Below are positions 1 to 5,995 of a stretch of 18,250 nt of DNA, one piece after another. The stretch spans positions 1-18,250 of the forward strand of contig CBDUBU010000049.1 of NCBI GenBank assembly GCA_965365465.1, given 5' to 3'. The first letter of the stretch is position 1. The number at the start of each line of letters is the position of its first letter. The notes below the pieces were generated by a model. The model saw only the letters and a program-made list of their open reading frames with translations. It ran no database searches and was not told the origin of the DNA. Both the position numbers and the translations under genes were made by a program. Source of the DNA: CBDUBU01 sp965365465. GTDB lineage: Bacteria > Bacteroidota > Rhodothermia > Rhodothermales > DASSAV01.

Positions 1-259
1 GGTAGTCAGCTCCGGCGTTTTCTTTTTCGAGAACCACCGGCACGCACGGGCCGCTCGACATGAAGGTGGTCAGTTCTTCAAAGAAAGGCCGTCCCTTGTG
101 GACTGCGTAAAAACCTTCCGCTTCCTTTTTCGACAGTTGAACGAGCTTGAGGGCGCGAATCTTGAATCCTGCCGCCTGGATGCGGCTGAGGACCTCTCCG
201 ATCAGTTCCTTGCGGACGCAGTCGGGTTTCAGGATTGCCAGTGTTCTTTCAAGGGCCAT
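1..259 (-). CDS. ndk: Nucleoside diphosphate kinase, 5' part (cut by window edge)
   Basis: Cytosolic enzyme that moves the gamma phosphate of ATP onto other NDPs through a phospho-histidine, balancing NTP and dNTP pools. The visible 86 residues start MALERTLAILKPDCVRKELI and carry the NDK signatures: the ATP-binding Lys in LAILKPD (residue 11), FYAVHKGRPFF (50-60) with the conserved Tyr and Phe, and the SSGPCVPVVLE strand-loop (68-78). NDK is usually about 140 residues, so the last 50 or so, including the catalytic His in the NxxHGSD motif, lie left of base 1. The ATG at 257-259 fits the family N-terminus exactly. There is no clear Shine-Dalgarno. It diverges from the EamA permease gene. Identification from translation is near certain; only completeness cannot be judged. 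Confidence 0.95.
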   Translation of the reverse strand, partial: MALERTLAILKPDCVRKELIGEVLSRIQAAGFKIRALKLVQLSKKEAEGFYAVHKGRPFFEELTTFMSSGPCVPVVLEKENAGADY

Positions 260-342
260 ATTCTTGCCGGATTGGTTTGGTAGAGAAAACAGCGGTGCGC
301 CGCAGCCCCGACGCGGTAGCAAATCGAACTGCGGGCCGAACG

Positions 343-357
343 GAATGTACGGCATTC
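343..357. promoter_or_regulatory. Short perfect inverted repeat in the ndk / permease divergent spacer
   Basis: GAATG-tacgg-CATTC is a perfect 5+5 palindrome with a 5-base spacer. It lies between the divergent ndk and permease genes and is followed at once by the AT-rich string TATATATTG (358-367), which could be a -10 region for the permease. The geometry resembles a small operator, but a repeat this short can occur by chance. No regulator can be named. Confidence 0.2.
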
Positions 358-468
358 TATATATTGAAGCAGGGCAAGGTTGGAGCAGGGTTCCTCATGC
401 GCTCCGGCTTTCCGTACTGCCTGACCCGCGCTTCATCCGGCGCGCCAGCGCCTAATCTGTTTCGTGAT

Positions 469-1476
469 ATGCCGGAAGAAATCCCACTGCTGCCTTCCGA
501 AGCCCGCATGGAGAGCGAGGCGAGAGGCGCAAGGCCCCCGGAGGCGGTCGGGAAGCACCATGCGGTGCTGGGGTTGTTCACGTTTCTGTGGGGCGGCAAT
601 TTTGTGCTGGCGGAGGTGGCGCTGTTTGAAATGACGCCCATCTCGTTCAGCGTGGCTCGTTTTGCCGTAGGCGGGTTGGGGATGCTGGGTCTTGTTTATC
701 TGCAACGGCGCACCGGCCTTCGGGGAACTGCCTCGCTGCCGCTTTTCCCGGCGCTGAAGCGGGACGAATGGCCTCTGCTCTTGCTCGTCTCTCTGCTGGG
801 GGCAACGCTGGCCCCCTGGCTTGGCATCGAAGGGCTGAACCTTACCTACGCCGGAAGGGCGGCATTCTGGCTCTCGCTCGCGCCGGTGGTGAGCGCCGGG
901 TTCGGCTACTTCATGCGCACGGAACAGATCGCGCTGTCAGGTCGCATCGGGTTGGGGGTGGCTGCGCTGGGCGCCCTCGGACTGGCGCTCGATGGTTTTT
1001 CCTCCGGACAGGGATACTGGCTCGGCGACCTCCTCTTGTTTGCGGCGATGCTGCTGACGGTGGCGGAACTGCATCTCATCAAACCCCTCGCGCTGCGCCA
1101 CGGCGCCGCCCCCATCGTCACGGCCCGAACGATGCTCGGAGGATCGGTGTACCTCCTGATTGCGGCTCCTTCTCTCGCGCAACAGCACTGGCTCAGTCTG
1201 GCAGGATGGACCTGGGTTGCTATTCTCGCAGGCGGGCTGGTCGGGGTCGGCATCGGGCAATGGATCAAGGTGCGGGCGCTGCGTGCGATAGGTCCGACGC
1301 AGGTTGTGATCTACGGCAACCTGGTGCCGCTCGCTACGCTCATCATTGGCTGGGCCACGCTTGGAACCAGGTCAACGCATCTTGAGGTAATCGCCGGGCT
1401 GATGATCGTTGCCGGAGCCGTATGTCTTCAGATCGGCAGCGTCAGAGGCAGGGATGCGGTAAATGTCGCCGGTTAG
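469..1476 (+). CDS. EamA/DMT-family permease (drug/metabolite transporter)
   Basis: Inner-membrane transporter of the drug/metabolite transporter superfamily. The 335-residue protein has about ten hydrophobic segments after a charged, proline-containing N-terminus of about 30 residues, arranged as two EamA repeats (roughly 31-155 and 180-325). Family-like features are the first helix with FLWGGNFVLAEVAL, the end of repeat one with LTYAGRAAFWLSLAPVVSA, and the second-repeat end VVIYGNLVPLATLIIGW. The substrate cannot be inferred; relatives export amino acids, purines or metabolites. Start choice: ATG 469 gives the normal length (about 300). The frame is open further upstream (ATG at 397, TTG at 235), but that stretch is not hydrophobic and overlaps the ndk leader. 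ATG 508 is an alternative. No clear Shine-Dalgarno. Confidence 0.88.
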   Translation: MPEEIPLLPSEARMESEARGARPPEAVGKHHAVLGLFTFLWGGNFVLAEVALFEMTPISFSVARFAVGGLGMLGLVYLQRRTGLRGTASLPLFPALKRDEWPLLLLVSLLGATLAPWLGIEGLNLTYAGRAAFWLSLAPVVSAGFGYFMRTEQIALSGRIGLGVAALGALGLALDGFSSGQGYWLGDLLLFAAMLLTVAELHLIKPLALRHGAAPIVTARTMLGGSVYLLIAAPSLAQQHWLSLAGWTWVAILAGGLVGVGIGQWIKVRALRAIGPTQVVIYGNLVPLATLIIGWATLGTRSTHLEVIAGLMIVAGAVCLQIGSVRGRDAVNVAG

Positions 1477-1605
1477 CTGAAAGGTGTAGTGGGATTTCCT
1501 ACAGCACGAAACAGGTTTCCCCTACATACCTGCGGTGCTTTCGGTTCTACTCTCACGGGTAATTTCAGCACAGAAGGGCGGCATCCGGTGAGGTAGATCG
1601 TTTCA

Positions 1606-1631
1606 GGGCGCGCTGATCAGTCAGAGCGCCC
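1606..1631. terminator. GC-rich hairpin without U-tract after the permease gene
   Basis: GGGCGC (1606-1611) pairs with GCGCCC (1626-1631). After one G/A mismatch, CTGA (1613-1616) pairs with TCAG (1621-1624) around a TCAG tetraloop, giving ten base pairs in all. It lies 130 bases after the permease stop and 40 before the next start. No T-run follows on either strand, so it is not a classical intrinsic terminator. It could be a Rho-type or mRNA-end-stabilising hairpin. Confidence 0.35.
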
Positions 1632-1671
1632 CTTGCCGTGAGCAGTCCTCTGAAAACAGTTCTCAAAGGCC

Positions 1672-2208
1672 ATGAAAACATCCCGGTTTTTTTGCGCGAT
1701 TTCGTTTCTGTTGGCGCTGGCTGTTCTTGCTTCCTGTGATTCGGCTTCGGATGAAGAGATAGAGGTCGTCCGCTACACGGGGTCGCAGATCAAGTGGGAA
1801 CATGTGCCGGAATGGTCTGCCTCGATGGAGAATGGCATCGTCACCCTCCGTTTCGCCTTTCTGGGAACGGAAGAGGAGAGGGAATGCCTGAGCCTGAAAA
1901 GTAAGGATGTGGGACACATTGACCCTGGTGAGATGGTGGTGCTTACCCTTCAAGACCGCAGCACAGACCTCCCGTTACTCCTTTCCGCAGGTCGATCCCC
2001 GGTCCCTGGCTATAAAGGCACTTACAAGCCAATTCGCATGGGGCCAATGCTGTCGGGTAAGATCGAGATAGAAAGTTGGGATCTCGAAGGCGAACTCAGA
2101 GGGCGCATCGTCGGCAGAATGGGCGCCATCGCAGAAAACGTTGACATTCCCTTCACGGCCATGCTCTCCGATTCGCCTGAATGCCTGGCCTGGCTAGATG
2201 GTTTGTGA
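1672..2208 (+). CDS. Small secreted lipoprotein, family not recognised
   Basis: I do not recognise this 178-residue protein. It starts with a clear lipoprotein signal peptide: KTSR, a hydrophobic stretch (6-20), then the lipobox VLASC with Cys22 as the expected lipidated residue. It should therefore be exported by Sec and anchored to a membrane facing the periplasm or outside. The mature part begins with an acidic patch (SASDEEIEV), the usual flexible tether. The rest alternates charged and beta-prone residues with several Gly turns (e.g. GKIEIESWDLEGELRG, about 123-138), suggesting a small beta-sandwich. Two further Cys lie near residues 67 and 172 and could form a disulfide. ATG 1672 is preceded by a weak AAAGG very close to the start. 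It is monocistronic and converges on the DUF4097-like gene. Confidence 0.75.
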   Translation: MKTSRFFCAISFLLALAVLASCDSASDEEIEVVRYTGSQIKWEHVPEWSASMENGIVTLRFAFLGTEEERECLSLKSKDVGHIDPGEMVVLTLQDRSTDLPLLLSAGRSPVPGYKGTYKPIRMGPMLSGKIEIESWDLEGELRGRIVGRMGAIAENVDIPFTAMLSDSPECLAWLDGL

Positions 2209-2223
2209 AGCAGTCAGGCGCGG

Positions 2224-2246
2224 GCGGGCCGCTTCGATGCGCCCGC
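2224..2246. terminator. GC hairpin in the convergent spacer
   Basis: GCGGGC (2224-2229) pairs with GCCCGC (2241-2246) over an 11-base loop that may close by two more pairs. It fills the 50-base gap between two genes ending towards each other, where a terminator is expected. No T-run follows on either strand, so the call rests on position and stem strength. Confidence 0.4.
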
Positions 2247-2258
2247 ATGGGGGCGTGC

Positions 2259-3035
2259 TCACTCCGTGCTGAGCATGAAAGAACCCCGGTGCGTAACCAG
2301 GCTCAGGAGGGGGCCGCCGCCGTTCACGATGCCGTGGTAGTTGTCGCGCACCCGTCCGAGCGAGGAGAGCGTGCTGTCGGCGGCAAACATGGCGCCTGCT
2401 TCCGCCATGTCCACGTTCAAGTCGAACCCGGCATCGCGGGGAAGCCGGATGGCGATGCTGCCCTCATGCGTGTCAAAGGAACTGTCGCGGGTGAGGTTGT
2501 GCAGGGCGATGCGGGCCTTGCCGCTGAATGTGTCGATCTTCAACGAGCCGCCTACATTGTTTAGCTCGATGACGCCTTTGTACGTGAAAATATCCATCAC
2601 GGACTGCAAATCGGTCACGCGGATGGTAGACATATGATCGTCCACTTTCAGCGTGGCGGTGCGCGGCATTTTCACGGTGTAGTTGACCAGCGGCAGGCGC
2701 TGGGCGCCCGCATTCTGGAACAGGCGTTGCAACTCGCGGAGGGCCTTCCGGTAATCCGTCTCCATGCGCAGCCCTTTTTCATCCGATCTGATCTCTACGT
2801 CCATGTGGGGCAGCATGATGATCCCATCGAGGTCTTCCGCGACGAACTCGATCTCTACGGCGACCTGTGGTTCATCCCACGCCACAACGCTCACCAGGCC
2901 CTTGTAGGTGATCACCTCAACCGTTGCATCGGCGTTCAGTTCAAATACCTTGCTGAGGGTCCGGGTTCGATCCTGCGCCGAGGCGGAAGACGAGAGCAGG
3001 AGCAGGACTGCGAAGATAAGCGATAGGATGCGCAT
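2259..3035 (-). CDS. Secreted DUF4097-like beta-repeat protein
   Basis: Exported protein of about 258 residues with a Sec signal peptide: MRILSLIF, a hydrophobic core and ASAQ, with cleavage likely after about residue 19. No lipobox Cys is present. The mature part has the look of the DUF4097 (adhesin-like beta-helix/beta-sheet) family: short strands ending in small side chains, such as STIRVTDLQSVMDIFTYKG, VIELNNVGGSLKIDTFSGK and SFDTHEGSIAIRLPRDAGF, each a 'structure the pattern, then Gly turn' unit. Function of the family is unknown; surface or periplasmic roles are usually proposed. Start choice: the frame opens with a GTG at 3050, but ATG 3035 begins directly on the signal peptide and is preferred. 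It lies 209 bases downstream of lipA on the same strand, with no obvious functional link. Confidence 0.7.
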   Translation of the reverse strand: MRILSLIFAVLLLLSSSASAQDRTRTLSKVFELNADATVEVITYKGLVSVVAWDEPQVAVEIEFVAEDLDGIIMLPHMDVEIRSDEKGLRMETDYRKALRELQRLFQNAGAQRLPLVNYTVKMPRTATLKVDDHMSTIRVTDLQSVMDIFTYKGVIELNNVGGSLKIDTFSGKARIALHNLTRDSSFDTHEGSIAIRLPRDAGFDLNVDMAEAGAMFAADSTLSSLGRVRDNYHGIVNGGGPLLSLVTHRGSFMLSTE

Positions 3036-3244
3036 GAACTTCTGGGCCACGTCGTAGAAGGAAGGGAGCCTGCCGGAGTCGTACAGAAGGCTGCCACAGT
3101 ATTACGTGTGCTTGCCGCCGCAGGTTCTCGGATTCTTCACTTTCTGCCGCTGCCTGCAGAAGAAGGCGTGCGCCTGTCGTCCCGACGAGCGACCACCGCG
3201 TGCTCACCCGACCCGGTCACGGGCAGGCGGGTTGCTTGCGCCCG

Positions 3245-4228
3245 CTATACGTGCCGTTCCGCATGGTAGGAGGAGCGGACGAGCGGGCCGCTCTCGACAA
3301 TCGAGATGCCTTTAGCTTCGCCGACGGATTTGTACCATGCAAAAACATCCGGATGGACAAACTCCTCCACCGGCAAATGCATCTTCGTCGGCTGGAGGTA
3401 TTGTCCGATGGTCATGACATCCAGCCCTACGCCGACATAGTCATCCATGAGCGCCAGCACTTCGTCCTTTGTTTCTCCAAGCCCCACCATGATGCCGCTT
3501 TTGGTGCGGAGGCCCTGTTTCTTTGCCAGCCGCAGCACCTGAAGCGAGCGCTCGTAATTTGCCTGCGGGCGGACGCGGCGGTACAGGCGCGGCACAGTTT
3601 CCACGTTGTGATTCAGCACCTCCGGGCGGGCGTCCAGCACCAGTTGCAGCGCGTCCCATTTGCCTCTGAAATCAGGAATCAGCACCTCGATGGTGCAGCC
3701 GGGCCGGTACTCGCGGATGAGCCGGATCGTCTCGGCAAAGATCGGCGCGCCGCCGTCCTTGCGCTCGTCGCGGTTGACGCTCGTTACGACCGCGTGCTTG
3801 ATGTTCATCAGGCGCACGGCATCCGCCACGCGGCGCGGCTCGTCATAGTCGAGGCCCGGATCAGGCCGCCCGGTCAGGACGGCGCAAAACCCGCAGGAGC
3901 GCGTGCAGACGTTGCCCAGGATCATGAACGTTGCCGTTCCTGCGCTCCAGCACTCACCCATATTGGGGCAGCGCGCGCTCTGGCAGACCGTATGCAGGCT
4001 GTGCGTGTCGATGATGTCCGAGACATTCTTGTACGTCTGTCCGTAAGGCAATTTCACCCGGAGCCAGTCCGGGCGGTTGCTTCGCATATTGGGCGCAGGA
4101 GGAGCATCGACGACGGGCAATTCGACGAACCCGGGATCGCCATCCCCGGTTGCCGTCAGCGGTTCTTTCTTGACGCTTTTGAGCGTGATGTCGCCGGGTT
4201 TGAAAGCTGGTTTTGCGTGGGTTGACAC
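3245..4228 (-). CDS. lipA: Lipoyl synthase (radical SAM)
   Basis: Inserts two sulfurs into protein-bound octanoyl groups to make the lipoyl cofactor of pyruvate and 2-oxoglutarate dehydrogenases and the glycine cleavage system. With a GTG start at 4228 it has 327 residues, the normal length. Both iron-sulfur motifs are intact: the auxiliary-cluster CxxxxCxxxxxC (Cys82, 87, 93 in CQSARCPNMGEC) and the radical-SAM CxxxCxxC (Cys108, 112, 115 in CTRSCGFC). The C-terminal RSSY with the cluster-ligating Ser is in GPLVRSSYHAERHV. Other family blocks include HAVVTSVNRDERKDGGA and LNHNVETVPRLYRRVRP. Start is uncertain: ATG 4087 (280 residues) keeps every conserved block. The frame is open up to 4486, but translation there runs through a poly-T tract and is not family-like. 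The usual partner lipB is not in the window. It diverges from lat. Confidence 0.95.
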   Translation of the reverse strand: MSTHAKPAFKPGDITLKSVKKEPLTATGDGDPGFVELPVVDAPPAPNMRSNRPDWLRVKLPYGQTYKNVSDIIDTHSLHTVCQSARCPNMGECWSAGTATFMILGNVCTRSCGFCAVLTGRPDPGLDYDEPRRVADAVRLMNIKHAVVTSVNRDERKDGGAPIFAETIRLIREYRPGCTIEVLIPDFRGKWDALQLVLDARPEVLNHNVETVPRLYRRVRPQANYERSLQVLRLAKKQGLRTKSGIMVGLGETKDEVLALMDDYVGVGLDVMTIGQYLQPTKMHLPVEEFVHPDVFAWYKSVGEAKGISIVESGPLVRSSYHAERHV

Positions 4229-4318
4229 AGTGCCTGGGGAGCTTGGTTGCTTATGACGGAAAGGGATCTGTGAAGCAGTCTGACGCGCCCGCTGTGAACC
4301 AGCAAACAGGCGCAGGGC

Positions 4319-4359
4319 AAAATAAAAAAAATCAGGTTGCCTGACCCGGAAAAGCAACC
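4319..4359 (-). terminator. Intrinsic terminator / possible attenuator in the lipA leader
   Basis: Read on the minus strand, TCAGG-caa-CCTGA (4344-4332) forms a tight five-pair hairpin followed directly by eight Ts, an A and four Ts (4331-4319): an intrinsic terminator shape. A GGTTGC at 4359-4354 can pair instead with GCAACC at 4340-4335, which overlaps the terminator stem, so two exclusive folds exist. A second GCAACC (4250-4245) lies about 17 bases before the GTG start of lipA. No minus-strand gene lies upstream (lat is on the plus strand). The element therefore sits in the lipA leader or blocks antisense transcripts coming out of lat. Confidence 0.55.
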
Positions 4360-4485
4360 ACGCTGCGGGTGGAATGATCCCTTTCAGGGGCAGGCACCGA
4401 ACAAACTTAGGGGTGAATTCAATATCTTGCATGAGCGCGGCTGCTTGTTGCTTTCGGGCGCCGCGACGCCTTTTCAAGCCGAGCA

Positions 4486-5919
4486 ATGCCGGCTCCCTAC
4501 ATCCTAGACCTGAAGAATCTTATGGAGACCATGGCTTCCAACACGATCACGCCGGAGCTAGTCCGGCCTATACTGGCGAAACACGTAATGACGAAAGGCA
4601 TGGTGAACATGGTGCTGGATATGGAACGGAGCAGGGGGGTGTTTCTCTATGACAAACTCACCGGCAAACCCTTCCTCGATTTCTTCGGGTTCTATGCCTC
4701 CAGCACGCTTGGCATGAACCATCCCCGGCTGTGGGAGGATGAGGATTTCAGGAAACGGTTGATGGAGGCAGCCGTCAACAAGGTCACGAATTCGGATATT
4801 CCCACCGAGCACAAGGCCCGGTTCGTGCAGACCTTCGGACGGGTAGGCATCCCGGACTATCTGCCGCACGCTTTTTTTGTATCGGGAGGGACGCTGGCCG
4901 TTGAGAATGCGCTCAAGGCAGCGTTCGACTGGAAGGTGAGGAAAAACTTCAGGAAAGGCTACCGGCGTGAGGTAGGGGGGCAGGTGCTCCACTTCGATCA
5001 AGCCTTTCACGGACGCTCCGGATATACGCTTTCTCTTACCAACACATCTGATCTGCGGAAAATCCGGCATTTCCCGAAGTTTGACTGGCCGAGGGTAACC
5101 AACCCAAAGATTGTCTTTCCGCTGACCGAGGCGGGGCTGGCTCGCCTTCAGGAACATGAAGCAACAGCGCTGGCTCAGGCAAAACAATTTTTCCATGAAC
5201 GCAGGGACGACATTGCCTGCGTAATCATCGAGCCGATTCAGGGGGAAGGGGGGGACAACCATTTCAGACCGGAGTTCTTGCAAGCGCTCAAAGACCTGGC
5301 CCATGAAAACGATGCATTGCTGATCTTTGACGAAGTGCAGACCGGCGTAGGCATTACCGGATCATTCTGGGCGCATCAGGCGCTGGGTGTGACGCCGGAT
5401 ATTCTCGCTTTCGGCAAGAAAACCCAGGTCTGCGGCATTCTCGCCGGGCGCAAGCTGGACGAAGTGGAAGACAACGTTTTTCAGGTCCCCAGCCGCATCA
5501 ATTCGACCTGGGGAGGCAATCTCGTTGACATGGTTCGTTTTGACCGCACGCTGGAGATCATGGAGGAGGAGAAGCTGATCGGGCACGCAGCGGCGGCAGG
5601 CGCGCATTTGCTCCGGCGGCTGCATGAGATCGCGCAAACGTGCCCCTCGGTTTCCAACGTGCGGGGGCGCGGGTTGATGTGCGCCCTGGACCTGCCGGAT
5701 GCGGAGTTCAAGAACCAGACGCTCGAACGGTGCTTCGAACTCGGCCTTATCGTGCTTGGATGTGGCGTTCGGTCCATTCGCTTCCGTTCTCCGCTCATCA
5801 TCACCGAAGCGGAACTGGATGAAGGAACGGCGATGCTGAAAAAAGCGATCCGCGACGTGGAGCGTCATCGCGTGCCGCTCGACACGTCTATCGTATCGGA
5901 TGCCTTGAACGAAACGTGA
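4486..5919 (+). CDS. lat: L-lysine 6-transaminase (class III PLP aminotransferase)
   Basis: PLP enzyme moving the epsilon-amino group of L-lysine to 2-oxoglutarate, giving allysine (2-aminoadipate 6-semialdehyde, which cyclises to piperideine-6-carboxylate) and glutamate. At 477 residues it matches the Lat family along its whole length: NKVTNSDI (98-105), FFVSGGTLAVENALKAAFDWK (130-150), FHGRSGYTLSLTNT (174-187), FPKFDWPR, EPIQGEGGD (249-257), FDEVQTGVGITG (281-292), AFGKKTQVCG (308-317) and NSTWGGNLVDMVR. By alignment from memory to mycobacterial Lat, Lys311 is the PLP Schiff-base lysine, Asp282 holds the pyridine nitrogen, and Glu254 matches the substrate-switch glutamate. This motif set separates Lat from ornithine and GABA aminotransferases. 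ATG 4486 is the longest; ATG 4522 or 4531 (MASNTITPELV) fit the family equally well. No partner genes of lysine breakdown are adjacent. Confidence 0.93.
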   Translation: MPAPYILDLKNLMETMASNTITPELVRPILAKHVMTKGMVNMVLDMERSRGVFLYDKLTGKPFLDFFGFYASSTLGMNHPRLWEDEDFRKRLMEAAVNKVTNSDIPTEHKARFVQTFGRVGIPDYLPHAFFVSGGTLAVENALKAAFDWKVRKNFRKGYRREVGGQVLHFDQAFHGRSGYTLSLTNTSDLRKIRHFPKFDWPRVTNPKIVFPLTEAGLARLQEHEATALAQAKQFFHERRDDIACVIIEPIQGEGGDNHFRPEFLQALKDLAHENDALLIFDEVQTGVGITGSFWAHQALGVTPDILAFGKKTQVCGILAGRKLDEVEDNVFQVPSRINSTWGGNLVDMVRFDRTLEIMEEEKLIGHAAAAGAHLLRRLHEIAQTCPSVSNVRGRGLMCALDLPDAEFKNQTLERCFELGLIVLGCGVRSIRFRSPLIITEAELDEGTAMLKKAIRDVERHRVPLDTSIVSDALNET

Positions 5920-5943
5920 GGTTGCCCTGTTCGGCGAGGCATG

Positions 5944-5977
5944 AAAAAGGCCCTGCGCGTCCGCACAGGGCCTTTTT
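5944..5977. terminator. Bidirectional intrinsic terminator between lat and gyrA
   Basis: AAAAAGGCCCTG (5944-5955) and CAGGGCCTTTTT (5966-5977) are perfect inverted copies around a ten-base loop. There is a T-run on the plus strand and, through the A-run, on the minus strand. It sits between the stops of the convergent lat and gyrA genes and should terminate both. Confidence 0.92.
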
Positions 5978-5995
5978 CGGAAGAAACTACCCGGA

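Noticed and set aside
2955..2975. GGGTTCGATCC string like a tRNA T-arm
   Set aside because: It lies inside the signal-peptide region of the DUF4097-like gene and no acceptor, D or anticodon arms can be placed around it.
3200..4225. 341-codon open frame on the plus strand, antisense to lipA
   Set aside because: lipA on the other strand is unmistakable with all iron-sulfur motifs. The antisense translation is rich in His, Arg and Gln, as expected of a shadow frame.
2204..4280. Shared 12-base string TGTGAAGCAGTC at 2204-2215 and 4269-4280
   Set aside because: Several 12-base matches are expected by chance in a window of this size, and the similarity fades quickly outside it.
4229..4486. N-terminal extension of lipA up to 4486
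   Set aside because: The frame is open, but it would translate the terminator poly-T tract and a non-conserved basic stretch. LipA proteins of normal length start later.
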